64,000 bases of DNA from Gonocerus acuteangulatus (taxonomy: Eukaryota; Arthropoda; Insecta; Hemiptera; Coreidae), in contig OX328127.1 of the NCBI GenBank assembly GCA_946811695.1, forward strand, positions 45,105,609 through 45,169,608. The letters are read 5' to 3'. The notes below the pieces were generated by a model, which searched no databases, was not told where the DNA came from, and saw nothing but the letters and a program-made list of their open reading frames with translations. Shown in pieces: positions 11,017 through 22,851 of the stretch. The number at the start of each line of letters is the position of its first letter. Position 1 is the stretch's first letter. Position numbers and translations under genes: made by a program.

Positions 11017-11911
11017 CGAAGACAAGGTATAGTTGGGATTCGGCTAGGAGAAAAACGTCAAACTTTCAGGAAGTAATCTGTATTTGGACGTTTCGTCTGC
11101 ACATTGGAAGCCTTCTTCAGCTAAAAAAATACAACTTATAAGTAAAAAAATAAATATACAACTTGTAAGTAAAAAACAGGCAGAAATGAGCGTAGTATAT
11201 ACATCAAGACAATAAATTTTAACCAATCTTATTTTTAAACAATGAAAATACGGTAGTTGGAAAGTAAACAGCATGTAGAAAGTAGTAAGTAAGCAGTACA
11301 ACAAACTAATCAGTACAAAAAAGGAACATTTTTCACATAGTGAGAAAATACAATCTATTCTATAAGTGAATACAATTTATAAAAATTAATATATAGATAC
11401 GTACCACTAGAGAATGCCTAGGGGGGAGGGAGGAAGACCTCGAGGACAACTTAGGTAACCATGGTTGAAGGTATGAGGGACAGCAACTACACAGGGGGTT
11501 TTATAGTTTTGACAGGGGGAGGGGTGAGGAAGCGGTAAGTCGGTGAAGATGAAAGAAGTGCAATTACAGGTTGTAAAAGCGGGATGTAAAGGTGTTAAGA
11601 GTTTTGGGACACACAAGTAGAAAAATTGTCTGGAGCCTGGGAACAAAGATAAAAAGGAGGTCAGGACAATTTATGGAAGACGGCGGAGTAGGCAGGGGAG
11701 ATGTTTTGTTTGTCGGTTTTGTAATTAATGCTATTGGGGTTTAAGTTAATGTGGACGCATTCGGAAATCTGTCGTTTTTTGGTGTTTCGTTCTGTGGAAA
11801 GTATTTTTGTGTCGTCAAAGTTTAAAGTGTGTGGAAACGTCCAAATACAGATTTCTTCCTGAAAGTCTGACGTTTTTCTCCTAGCCGAATCCCAACTATA
11901 CCTTGTCTTCG
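11017..11911. mobile_element. Penelope-like terminal-inverted-repeat relic, 895 bp
   Basis: Imperfect inverted repeats of about 78 bp occupy 11017-11094 and 11834-11911 (CGAAGACAAGGTATAG ... GGATTCGGCTAGGAG ... GGACGTTTC). The inner edge of the left arm, read on the minus strand, gives GCTGAAGAAGGCTTCC...GACGAAACGTCC. This 'gaagaaggct..gaaacgt' phrase is typical of Penelope-like element ends. No reverse transcriptase or GIY-YIG frame lies inside. The GTTGGGATTCGGCTA word recurs at 51160. Confidence 0.55.
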
Positions 11912-12858
11912 TATCTCTGCAACGGCTAACTATCTCCATCTTCACTAAATAAATAAAATAAAATCGTGAATAGTTCTGCTCATTTACATATGTTATGAGA
12001 ACTGTTCAATTATTAATTTTGTAAATAATTTGCTTCCAGAGATATGTGAATACATGATACTTTACTATTTAATAAATACACAAAAACTTCATTTTCCGTC
12101 TTTTGATCTGACGCAGGAACAGCATACAGTCCCCCTAATGGGAGATAGCGATCCTCGTGGCCATTAGGAAGAGAAAAGAGATTTAAGGCGCCAGGAACAA
12201 CAACAGGAAACTGAAAGTATCAATAGGATTTCCCCCACCTTCTCAACGTTCGCTCTTGGAAACCATATAAAAACGTTTCACATTTTATTCCCTTTTTTTA
12301 GTCAAATACTCGTTTTACTGTAATGGAAATGCAATTGAGTAGGTGAGATGCAAAACTCGTTCGTTCCACAGGAAGATATTTTTCAGGAAGCTCAAAAAAC
12401 ACTAAACCACGTCTTATAGAGTGGCCAGATTAATTTTTTTTTTTTTTGCCTTCGAAGGCTACGTCCTTATGTTTACAGATTTTTGTTAGAATTCAACATA
12501 TGTTGAAATATCATTGAAATATATTTTAGAATCTAATGCTATCTCAATTTTTCGAAAAATGGAACGGACGATTTTTGCATCTCACCTGTTCAATTACAAT
12601 AAGCAACAACCAGTTAAAACGTTCGATAAACAGATACAAAAATCCGTTCAAAAGAGCAAAACTAACAACTGCGAATTTTCAAGTCCTTATTTCTCCTATT
12701 GACATCACCCCTTCAAAAATTACATCGGAATACATTTTGTGCGATTTATACGTCCAGTACTCACTATATTTACATAATGGTGTATATTTTGGACAATAAA
12801 TTGACTGGAAATGGTGAGAAATTGAACGGTTCATTGGTCGACAATTGTTGCCAGATAT
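11912..12858. other. Intergenic DNA, nothing recognised
   Basis: No gene seen. Two overlapping short frames at 12514-12799 lack recognisable motifs and adjoin the tandem repeat that follows. Confidence 0.45.
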
Positions 12859-13845
12859 CACGATGAACACTAAAACTGTTTTCACATTTGAAGGAAAATA
12901 CATAAAATAGTAAAGTTATATATATTATTGAAGCGAATGGAATGTCCTACAACCCTATAGCTGACATTTATTTTTTGGGTTCATCGTTGAAGAGATATCC
13001 GGTCGAGAATGGAAAACATTGTGTTTTTTTCCCTAAAATGACAGATTTTCAAGAGCGGATATTTCGAAAACTAAAGATATCTCGAAAAACTTTATGGAAT
13101 AGAACATGTAGGAAATTTAATAAGCTTTCATTTGTTATAGAATGGTCATGTCGCTAGGACGGAGGGTTTCCGAGATATTAGTGATAACCCGAAAAATGGG
13201 ACCTTCTAACCCCCCCCCCCCTCCCTCCGGCACAAAGGCTACGGGTGAGGACTTTTGATATGTTGACCCCCTAACTAGCCGAAACAAAGTTATGAAGTCA
13301 AAAATTGTATTCCAAACATTTCCACCTATAGTTTTTACTTTCCTGGGCTATTAGTTGCTAAATTTCTGATTTCACGATGAATACTGAAATTATTTTTACG
13401 TTTGAAGGAAAATACATAAAATAGCAAAGTAATATATATTATTGAAGGTAATACAATACTCAACAACCCTATGAGCGTTATTTATTTTTTGGGTTCATCG
13501 TTGAAGAGTTATCCCGTCAAAACAGGGAAAAAATATGCGGAAAAAGTGTTTTTCCCCAAAATGACCGACTTTCAAGGGCGGATATTTCGAAAACTAAAGA
13601 TATCTCACAAAACATTATAGACTAGGACTTGTAGGAAATTTAATCAGCTTGTTATAGAATAGTCATGTCGCTAGGACGCAGGGTTTCCGAGATATAAGTG
13701 AAAACCCGACAATGGGACCTTCTAAACCCGCCTCCCCCCGGCACAAAGGCTACGGGTGAGGACTTTTGATATGTTCACCTCCTATTCAGCCTAAACAAAG
13801 TTACGAATTTAAAAATTGTGTTCCAAAAATTTCCAAGTTTTCAAG
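12859..13845 (+). repeat. 514-bp unit, 1.9 tandem copies
   Basis: CACGATGAA begins both copies, at 12859 and 13373. Landmarks repeat in order: gaaggaaaatacataaaatag, ttattttttgggttcatcgt, ggatatttcgaaaactaaag, gtcatgtcgctaggacg, gggtttccgagat, gggaccttct, cggcacaaaggctacgggtg. The C-run before CGGCACAAAGG differs in length. The second copy lacks the final 40 or so bases. No protein is encoded by either unit. Confidence 0.85.
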
Positions 13846-13971
13846 GATTCGCGCGGCGTTGCCTGGACTGGAGACCGGGTGAATAAAAACAAGTAGGAGG
13901 ATTAAATACTCTTGCAGTCCCAAAAAACAAGTAAACACAAAAATTGAAGTGAATAAAACAAGTATTTACTA
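13846..13971. other. Short spacer
   Basis: GC-richer phrase (gattcgcgcggcgttgcctgg) and a repeated ACAAGTA word. Not recognised. Confidence 0.4.
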
Positions 13972-14170
13972 CTAGCCGAATACCCGTGCTTCGTCACGGT
14001 AGATAAGTAGTTATTTTATTGCATTAAATAATGTATCAGCAAAATCAATGCTACTATATAATGTTTGGAAGTTTATTATAGCATGGCCCCCGTCATACAA
14101 TTTGTTATGCATTAATTGATAAGTAATCAAAGTATAATGTTGATTAATTTTTGATGCTGGGGCGCTCCGG
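13972..14170 (-). mobile_element. Helitron 3'-end fragment
   Basis: CTAG at 13972-13975 (minus-strand 3' end, next to host A/T) is followed inward by a hairpin of the CCGTGACGAAGCACGG type, as in 41490-42646. Homology to the other two copies runs through 'ggggcgctcc' near 14165 and then stops at the next repeat. Confidence 0.75.
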
Positions 14171-14189
14171 ACCGACATTGGCGAAACGA

Positions 14190-14241
14190 AAAGTTTACGT
14201 TTCAGATCCCAGAGATCACGAATATGACGGTTGTTGAAATT

Positions 14242-14290
<49 letters not shown>

Positions 14291-14415
14291 TGTACATATT
14301 TCTCTTTTCACTCTCCCACCGGCTCAAAAATGGTCTGATTTTGATGAAGTTTCGTACAATAACAGTTCGTCTAATTTGATAGGTCAAGTTCGTTAACCAG
14401 CAGAATCCGTCCACC
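14190..14415 (+). repeat. Repeat family B copy with internal (TA)n
   Basis: ACGTTTCAGATCCCAGAG, then AAATTTGTGTATATA with a TA tract (about 14245-14289), then CTCAAAAATGGTCTGATTTT and GTTCGTTAACCAGCAGAATC. Copies at 49525-49880 (+) and 52190-52541 (-) have the same order, including a TA tract in the same place. Confidence 0.75.
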
Positions 14416-15000
14416 GGAGCATGGTTCTGCACAACTCCAGTCAGCGAGTTGACTGTGGAATTCCCACCAACTGGATGATCATCAATAGTATTTTCAATAC
14501 ATAACTTTAAGGCAGGTATCATCACATGAGCCCGGTGTGTGTGAAGCTGGCGTCTCATTTCGTGGAAACTCAAAATTTTTTGAGAGTTCTGGCTTTATAT
14601 TGAATAGTTCTAGAGTTCTTGATAAGTTAAATTAATAGTTCCGGCCTTTAAAGCAAAAAAAAAAATGGCATAACAAATGATTTGCCAAGTTCACAGAGCA
14701 AATCATTTTGTTTTTCGACATTTTCCGTATCAGCAATTGTCAGAATTAACAAAATCATAGATTTGTAAGAGTTCTGAGGATAATTCTACATTTTAGAAGC
14801 AAAAAAAAAAAAAAAAAAAAAAAAAACCATTAAAAAAGAAAAAGATTTACCAAAATTATCCCGATATACACACGGTTTGAGATATAAAGCGAATCAATAA
14901 CTAATTGTTTTGATTATTCTAAACGAGTTCTAATATAGTTCAAGACATGTACAATGACTTTCCGACCAGTTCTGATACAAGGATTAATCGGAAGTATTTT
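14416..15000. repeat. Degenerate flank of the satellite
   Basis: AGAGTTCTG words (14581, 14612, 14774) and a diverged partial unit (14893-15020) precede the regular array. There is an A24 run near 14803-14826. Confidence 0.6.
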
Positions 15001-16512
15001 GCAACCACGGTCTATAAGAAGGAGTTCTGATTATTCCAAAAGAGTTCTGATATCGATAAAGACATGACTTATGATTTTCCCAAGAGTTCTGGTACAAGAA
15101 ATGATGACAAGTATTTTTCAACAATTATTATACTTGAAAACTCCATGTGATAAATTTGAAATTCCAACAACGGTCTTTAAGAACGAGTTCTGATTATTCC
15201 AAAAGAGTTCTGATATAGATAAAGACATGACTTATGATTTTCCCAAGAGTTCTGGTACAAGAAATGATGAGAAGTATTTTTCAACAATTATTATACTTGA
15301 AAACTCCATGTGATAAATTTGAAATTGCAACCACGGTCTATAAGAAGGAGTTCTGATTATTCCAAAAGAGTTCTGATATAGTTAAAGGCATGACTTATGA
15401 TTTTCCAAAGAGTTCTGGTACAAGAAATGATGAGAAGTATTTTTCAACAATTATTATACTTGAAAAATGCATGTGGTAAATTTGAAATTGCAACTACGGT
15501 CTATAAGAAGGAGTTCTGATTATTCGAAAAGAGTTCTGATATAGATAAAGACATGACTTATGATTTTCCCAAGAGTTCTGGTACAAGAAATGATGAGAAG
15601 TATTTTTCAACAATTATTATACTTGAAAACTACATGTGATAAATTTGAAATTGCAACCACGGTCTATAAGAAGGAGTCCTGATTATTCCAAAAGAGTTCT
15701 GATATAGTTAATGACACGACTAATGATTTTCCCAAGAGTTCTGGTACGAGAAATGATGAGAAGTATTTTTCAACAATTATTATACTTGAAAACTGCAGGT
15801 GGTTATTTTGAAATTCCAACCACGCTCTTTAAGAACGAGTTCTGATTATTCCAAAAGAGTTCTGATATAGATAAAGACATGACTTATGATTTTCCCAAGA
15901 GTTCTGGTACAAGAAATGATGAGAAGTATTTTTCAACAATTATTATACTTGAAAACTACATGTGATAAATTTGAAATTGCAACCACGGTCTATAAGAAGG
16001 AGTCCTGACTATTCCAAAAGAGTTCTGATATAGTTAATGACACGACTAATGATTTTCCCAAGAGTTCTGGTACGAGAAATGATGAGAAGTATTTTTCAAC
16101 AATTATTATACTTGAAAACTGCAGGTGGTTATTTTGAAATTCCAACCACGGTCTTTAAGAACGAGTTCTGATTATTCCAAAAGAGTTCTGATATAGATAA
16201 AGACATGACTTATGATTTTCCCAAGAGTTCTGGTACAAGAAATGATGAGAAGTATTTTTCAACAATTATTATACTTGAAAAATGCATGTGGCAAAATTTG
16301 TAATTGCAACCACGGTCTATAAGAAAGAGTTCTGAATATTCCAAAAGAGTTCTGATATAGTTAAAGACATGACATATGATTTTCCCAAGAGTTCTGGTAC
16401 CAGAAATGATGAGAAGTATTTTTCAACAATTATTATACTTGAAAATTCCATGTGATAAATTTGAAATTGCAACCACGGTCTATAAGAAGGAGTTCTGATT
16501 ATGCCAAAAGAT
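15001..16512 (+). repeat. 163-bp satellite, about nine units, with 326-bp higher-order period
   Basis: The word GAGTTCTGATTATTCC (or a one-base variant) begins at 15022, 15185, 15348, 15511, 15674, 15837, 16000, 16163, 16327 and 16490: spacings of 163 bp with one of 164. Each unit contains three AGAGTTCTG-like submotifs about 25-50 bp apart. Units starting 15674 and 16000 share gagtcctga, gacacgacta and ctgcaggtggttattttg, which are absent from the units at 15511, 15837 and 16163. The array therefore contains a two-unit (326-bp) higher-order repeat. It stops abruptly at about 16512. Confidence 0.92.
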
Positions 16513-17377
16513 TAATATTATGATAAGTGAACCTTAATAATATTAGTGTAATCTACAACAAAATAAGAGTCAATGTCTTTAAGGGCAATATTGAACGTTG
16601 TTAGGCTCAATACATTACCGAGTTTCCGTCTAAATCCAGTAAATTATCAAGGGGTCGCAGTTACATCATCCATTTATAGAAACAAGAGGATCCCAGAGGA
16701 GATCCGACCTCATCAGGTGGGTCACACACAGACATTCTCCACATAGCCCTTCAGGAATTCATGGACCCAGGGGCTGAACACATTAATCTTCCAGCCCGGA
16801 ATGGATGGGCTGCAACTCCTAATCTACGGTTAAATGGAATAAACCTGGAGCATATACGAAGTACTAAATACTCATTCCTACAACTGTAAACAAACGATGA
16901 TAAAACCAGAAACTGTAACTGAAGTATGGTGCAAATGATCTCAGCAGGCAATGTATCTTAAAACTTAAAAAATGTAATGTGAGTGAAAAATCAATATTTC
17001 AGCTAATGGTAGTAGGTTATTTAGAATATTTTTCTTTAAAAAAATACGTCTTACAGAGCTGGCACTCGCATGTCTTATCGAACGTAATATTCTCAAGTTC
17101 AAAGATTGCTGATGGAACAAGAAAGGATATAAAAACCTTTCCTTCTTCAAAGTCTCGCCTTTTGATCAACTCCGCGTGAAATGAGCCTGTCATGAAAGCA
17201 TCTTACGAGAAGCAAAAACATAGCACAATATGGCGATTTTGGTTGGCAAACAAAAACAAAATGCCAATCTAAACGTCGCCCGAAGCATGGCTAACGCAAA
17301 AAGAATGACTTGATCAACAGGGCGAGTGAAATCAATACTAAAACGTATAAAGGAACCGGTAAATGTGAAGACGCGGG
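16513..17377. other. Intergenic DNA, nothing recognised
   Basis: Mixed-composition sequence with no recognisable frame. 16640-16830 is less AT-rich than its surroundings but has no identifiable product on either strand. Confidence 0.45.
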
Positions 17378-17435
17378 GTCTCCACCGATCGAAATGTTGC
17401 ACTATAACGTATTTTGATGCACTAAACACGAATCC

Positions 17436-17489
<54 letters not shown>

Positions 17490-18178
17490 CGCTCTCCACT
17501 AGGAAAGAAGTTATGGAGCACTAAAGTTCACTGTTGTGCGGGTTCTGAAAGCTGACGTAAACAACGTATTTGTAAACGTGCGCATGCGCGGAGATGTAAG
17601 ATTGGCAAACAAAGAACTGTTATTTGAAATGTTTATAAACTACTTATTCACAAATCATTGTAAATTTGGGCGTCCTCACCAGTCGTAACATGTCGCTTAT
17701 GGGCATACGTGCTGTGCGTTTCCGCTCGCTACGCTCGAACAAGAAGATATCAAAACTCTAGTCAATCGAACTCGCTAAAATTAATAGAATTCTATTATGT
17801 AAGATTGGCAAACAAAGAACTGTTATTTTATATATCTATAAGCTATTTATTCACAAATCATTGTAAAGAATGGTTTATTATTTAAAAAAAATATTTTTGA
17901 ATAAATAACTGGAGATAAATTGAAATAATTTATGGTAAATTTCAATTAGACATCCTTATTACGGACTTTTCCATACCCGCGCATGCGCATGTTGACAAAC
18001 ATAGTAGGTTACATAACCTTTCAGAGCCCACACAACAGTGAACATTAGTGCTTCATAACTTCTTTCCTAGTGGAGAGCGAACTTTTTTTTTTTTTTTTTT
18101 TTTTTTTGTAACGGATTCGTGTTTAGTGCATCAAAATACGTTATAGTGCAACATTTCAAAACGATCGGTGTGGAGACC
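17378..18178. repeat. Inverted repeat, about 210-bp arms around a 380-bp centre
   Basis: Arms at about 17378-17595 and 17976-18178 run GGTCTCCACCGATCG, GTTGCACTATAACGTA, ACTAAACACGAATCCG, an A/T homopolymer (about 47 and 24 bases), CGCTCTCCACTAGG and GCGCATGCGCGG. The centre contains a direct repeat, AAGATTGGCAAACAAAGAAC, at about 17598 and 17801. Each arm contains the same 13-codon open start in opposite orientation, showing that those frames are products of the duplication and not genes. A third copy is at 9581-9860. Confidence 0.8.
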
Positions 18179-19370
18179 ACGGTCCTTCACATTTACCAAG
18201 GAACCTCCAGAAATTGTGATCCTGAACTTGGAGTCTTAGAGCTGAACAAAACAAGGCAAGGCAAACCCAAAAATTTCACGAATAGAAGATTGATGAAGAA
18301 TTTAAGATCAGAAAATACATAAATGTTTTGAAAAAATCAAGCCAATAAGATTATTTCTTATCAGTAACAGTGATGGATGCTTTGGTATCAACGATAGTAT
18401 ATTTTCGCTGTCAAGCGCGTTGCGAAATCAGCGAAGTATTGAAATACTGCAAAGGTTGATTCGTAGTACAAGAACCCCCTAAACAAAGACAATTATTGTC
18501 AACAGAGAATAATAAAGCCTATTTTACAAAGGCTGCAAGGGAACAGAACTTCCCATCACTTTGTTCTTGAAATTGTTCATTACATAAAGGCGATGCAATA
18601 GAATCTGTAAATGACGAGAAATAGAGATTCATTAAGGATTAGAATTAAGGAGCAATCAACTTGGGCGTTATTTCAGCGATTTCCCCCAAAATTGCAGATG
18701 CCTGTTCAATTTATTCTTAGGCAATGCGAATCAATTGAAAAGGCTACTACTAAACGTCGATTAGCAATCTTGTCTACGGCATTAATTTGTGTCATATCTT
18801 CCTGTCCGGGGAACCATTACACACATTCCACACATTGGAACACCAAAAAATGTTTTACTTTTTTAACAATCACCAGTAAAATGGTGGGGCTTCAGGTAAA
18901 AAGAAGATAACATGGCCATAAACTATATTTTAAATATTCATTGAAAATCAACAACTAAAATCAGTTATTATGTAATTAATTTATATTATTGACAACAAAT
19001 GTAATATCGTTTACGTAAAAATTATTGGAACACTTACAGGTTGTGTAGCTGAACATTTGAAGATTATTATAACGTTATCTAGTTTTCTTTTCAAACAAAG
19101 TATCAATTAATATTTGGTTGGGATTTTTATATTTTATGATAGATAAAAGTCTTCTCGGCATGGATGACACTAACTTGTAAATAGTATCAGGAATATTAAA
19201 AAATAGGATCCCATTCTTCTTAGTTCGAATTTTTTAATTAATTTATATTTGGAACAGTATATAAATGGGCATCCAGTGTTCGTTCATCAAAAAGATGAGA
19301 AAACGTTACTTCATGCCTTTTTACAGTACTCCTTACTATATCATTTTAAGAACGGACAAACGTCTTGGCT
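18179..19370. other. Intergenic DNA, nothing recognised
   Basis: A 99-codon frame at 18611-18910 has no domain I recognise and no supporting context, so it is not called as a gene. Confidence 0.45.
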
Positions 19371-19374
19371 TTTT

Positions 19375-19493
19375 ATGCGGGAGATAGGGGTTCGGAGTCC
19401 CACATGCAGCGGGGTTTTTTTTTTTTTTTTAGGGCACTTTTGAGATCGGCGCTAATGGTCCAAAAGTCGGTGCACCGAAAGAAAAAAAAAAAG
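19375..19493 (+). mobile_element. SINE fragment
   Basis: A box-B-like GGGTTCGGAGTCCCA near 19388-19402 is followed by a T-run and the tail GAGATCGGCGCTAATGGTCC ... GGTGCACCGAAAG and an A-rich end. The GCGCTAATG core matches the tail of the SINE at 51695-51890, so different tRNA-like heads share a tail motif here. Confidence 0.5.
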
Positions 19494-19585
19494 ACCGGAC
19501 AAACCTCTTTGCAATACACACTTATCTAAAAAGTCTGACGGACTGAACATTCAAAAAAAATATTGTCATTACACAATTCGCCTGA

Positions 19586-20065
19586 CTTGAACCTACTTAC
19601 GACTGAAGACTTACACTTACAAATTACTGAAAATATCCGTCTTGAATGGCAAGCCTCATGGTACAGCACATGAGATAACCTCCTAAGGGAGATAAAAAGC
19701 AGTACTCATGAATGGCAAGCTAGTACACAGCTATCAAGACGTGATGAAGTAGTAATTACAATACTGAGAATTGGACATACACATTTAACACATTCCTATC
19801 TCATGACAAGACAAGACAGTCCAATATGTCAGACATGCAACAGACAACTAACAGTTAAACACTTACTTACAGAATGCAGAACACGAGACTATTTAACGAT
19901 TCCACATGACATGTCCGAACTATTTTCTGAAAAAAGCCCACACATTGTTACCATTCTACAACACTTACATAAAATGAAACTGTACGACAAAATATGACTC
20001 AACAGAACGTATGTATGGTTTAATGAAGCGATTGTAAATAAATGTTTTTGTATGTTTGAGTGTGT

Positions 20066-20105
<40 letters not shown>

Positions 20106-20493
20106 TCATAAAAGTGGCTTCTGTATACAATGTCCTTACATTAAATCCCTCAAGACATAGAATAATGATTTTTATACAAACTATCAGACACTCTATTATT
20201 TATTTGTTCCTACAATATTTCGGTTATTGTTTTGTTTGATGTTTTTTCTTTTTTTTTTCTTTTATTTTCTTTATCTCTTTTTTTTCTAATGATTTTCCAT
20301 GCTTTGTCTCTTTGTGTTTATACTTTATAAATTTTTAAAAAAATGTATTTTTACCTATTTGCTTAATTTTATTGAATTAATTTTCACGCAGTATGCGAGC
20401 ATATCACCTTGCTGTTGTGGTGCTCAGTAACAAATAAACATTTCATGGAGCCAATCGCCTACGTTACGTAGCTCCTTAAAAGAATAAATAAAT
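19586..20493 (+). pseudogene. I-type LINE C-terminal fragment with 3' UTR
   Basis: The frame reads LTTEDLHLQITENIRLEW, one in-frame stop at about 19669, then RRDEVVITILRIGHTHLTHS and the C-terminal zinc knuckle CQTCN...KHLLTEC (CX2C...H...C), ending at 19997. It aligns with the end of the ORF2 at 22852-26523. The 3' UTR carries a (TG)n tract (about 20061-20104). It ends with a GAGCA...GGTGCTC hairpin near 20399-20426 like the other copies, then a second short palindrome GGAGC..GCTCC. Confidence 0.8.
20061..20104. repeat. (TG)n microsatellite
   Basis: About 20 TG units in the 3' UTR of a LINE fragment. Confidence 0.95.
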
Positions 20494-20538
20494 TCGCCTG
20501 AATTACTATCGATGGTGGCCAGAGCCCAAAAATATCAT

Positions 20539-20540
<2 letters not shown>

Positions 20541-20597
<57 letters not shown>
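20541..20597. repeat. (TA)n microsatellite
   Basis: 57 bases of pure TA. The short open frame crossing it is an artefact of the repeat. Confidence 0.95.
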
Positions 20598-20599
<2 letters not shown>

Positions 20600-20960
20600 A
20601 AACCACAGGTGTCCACTACAAAAATGTAAAAGTGGAGAGCAGATGTTTTTATTTTACTGTTTTTCTTTTTTTTTTGTTTCTTTTATTGTATCAACCTTTA
20701 AAATTATTAACACCATTGGCCATAGAGTATTTTACTGTTTGATGTAACGCCAATACCTTCCGTAACTTTATAAAATGTAAGTCCTTAAATTTTTATATAT
20801 GAATCCGTCCTACTTGTTTTTTTACAGCCCTGATGAAGGCTTGAAGTTCAAGCCGAAACGTCGGCACAATAAAACCATTTTTATGATAAAATGTAGTTTT
20901 ATTAAATAGCAGTGACCGAACCCCGACAATCCCTACCTTGCATCATCTACGGTCAACGAT
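20598..20960 (+). mobile_element. Penelope-like element end
   Basis: CCCTGATGAAGGCTTGAAG and GCCGAAACGTCGGCAC near 20829-20867, followed by AATAAAACC, is the phrase typical of Penelope-like termini. It contains the palindrome GCCGAAACGTCGGC. No coding part is attached. The left boundary is uncertain. Confidence 0.55.
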
Positions 20961-22228
20961 CTCCTCTCAATGTATTATAAAATTAGTATTTCAAATAAAT
21001 TATTCATAGTTTGAATACAAATAGATCAATATTCATTATCCTAATATTCCTAGTGATGGAAGTTACTGGGCATCGGATGTATATAAGTTGGTTATTTGAC
21101 TTATCACTGTTAATTTAATGAATAAACAATTGTCTCGTATATGGCGGGGTTAGAAATTATCCTTCAACTTCTACAACAATAAGTTACCGAATATTTACAT
21201 TAATAATTTCAATCTATCTAGACAATGCTGGTAAACCATGGAAGTCAAACACAAATTTTCTGAAATATATGAACAAGCGAGAACATACATAAATATTCTC
21301 ATTAAATATGTATAGAGCGAGTTTAGCTCATTATGCAAAGTTTTTCCTTTTAATTGAAACAAAACAAGAATTTAATAAATGTTTTTGTTGTGAATTTTAT
21401 TGACTTAACACAATGCTGAACATTTTTAAGTCTATAAAAACATATATTGGAATTGATTTGAACTATGATTCAGTAAAATGGGAAATTCATTCGTGTTTAT
21501 TTTTTAATAATAATAAAACAAATGGTGATAAGGCCCATATAAAAGTATTCTACGTTTCTAATTAAACAATAAAAGGAAAAAACTTTTTTGACACTGTGGA
21601 AAAAAGAACGAAACTTCCTGAAAGATAATACTAATAAATTCGGATTTAGAGTAAATCTAGAGATTATAGCACGGAGGATTTTCTGCATGAAATAGCTTGG
21701 ATAAGGATTAGCCGTGGATGAACAGACAACTTGCTGGAAAAGTTTTGAATTCATAACTTCTTAAATAGCCAAACTAAGGATATTGACTTAGGTCTTATGT
21801 TTTATTAGTAGAAAGAGGAGTGCCAAATTGAATCCCGAGTCTAGTACTCAGAGAATTGGAACGAAAAATGTGTACAAAGCGGTTTATTCTACCATTACTT
21901 TCACGATCAGTGTTCCCACGTTAAGTGAAAAGTGCAACACATTTGAAGCTTGAAAAGAGATCCAAAAGTTAAATTTTCATTTATTTTATTGAGTGTACAA
22001 TTGTGTTTTCATGAGTTCATTTTTATGCTTTATTCATTCCATTCGTCTATATCATGTGAGCCTGCATTAAAAAAAAGTGCTGGATTTTTCTGCTCCCTGA
22101 TTCGGATTCGGGGCCCCAAAAAACATATAGAAAACATGGTCTGGTCCCTGGGTCTGAACTATTAGTTTTTAATTATATGGCTGTGTTATTATTATTATTT
22201 ACTTCACGACTTCTAGGCAAAAAGTAGA
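20961..22228. other. Intergenic DNA at the left flank of the full-length LINE
   Basis: No gene recognised. Short frames at 21497-21754 and 21950-22165 lack motifs. Confidence 0.45.
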
Positions 22229-22240
22229 TAAGTCAGGAAA

Positions 22241-22851
22241 TTCTTTTTTTTTTAATTCATTTATTTATGAGCACCCGCAACTAAGGTGATGTGCTCGAAA
22301 CAATTATACAGATACATTTCTAGTAGTAATTAAAAAAAAAAATAATATAAATAAAGAAATACATTGTGAATTCTTAATAATAACAGATAAAATACATTAG
22401 AACAATGTTCATGTAGTTACAAAAAAGGTCTGTTTACAATTACTTCGTGAAAGAAGGTGTAAAAGAAGAAGCACTGTTGTTGATACTGTGAATAAGGTAT
22501 ATCCAAGATTTGATAATGAACAAAATTATTAAACAACGTAAGAGTCGGGAAAACGAGAAAAGCAGTAACTCTTAAGAGGGGAAAACGTATTAGTAACATA
22601 AAAGGTGAAAATAAGAAGAGAAGGAAGAAAAAAAAAAAAAATAAATAAAAAAAAAAAAAATAAAAATAAAAAAAAAAAAAAAATAAAAAAAAAAATAAAT
22701 AAAAAAATAAAGTAAATATAGAAGTGAATATTAGTAAATTATAAATAAATAATAATAATAATAATAAATATATATATAGCCGAAGTCCCCCTTATATATA
22801 TATATATTATAAAATATATATATTTTTCCCCCTTTTTATACAGTATACTTG
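22241..22851 (-). other. LINE 3' UTR and tail
   Basis: From the ORF2 stop the minus strand passes a TA-rich part, TAA repeats, a long A/T-rich block (22620-22720 as A-runs on plus), then conserved 3' sequence also present at 1605-1808. It ends in a terminal hairpin (22270-22297 on plus) and a tail. The hairpin is the best candidate for reverse-transcriptase recognition, by analogy with other LINEs. Confidence 0.8.

Noticed and set aside
15001..16512. A CRISPR array
   Set aside because: The units are 163 bp and repeat along their full length, with no unique spacers, and the DNA is eukaryotic.
17190..18322. Two frames beginning with the same 13 residues (MFSASKYVIVQHF)
   Set aside because: They lie in the two arms of one inverted repeat and diverge at once after it, so they reflect duplication and not a gene family.
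18611..18910. A 99-codon frame
   Set aside because: No recognisable domain, no conserved relative in the window and no supporting context.
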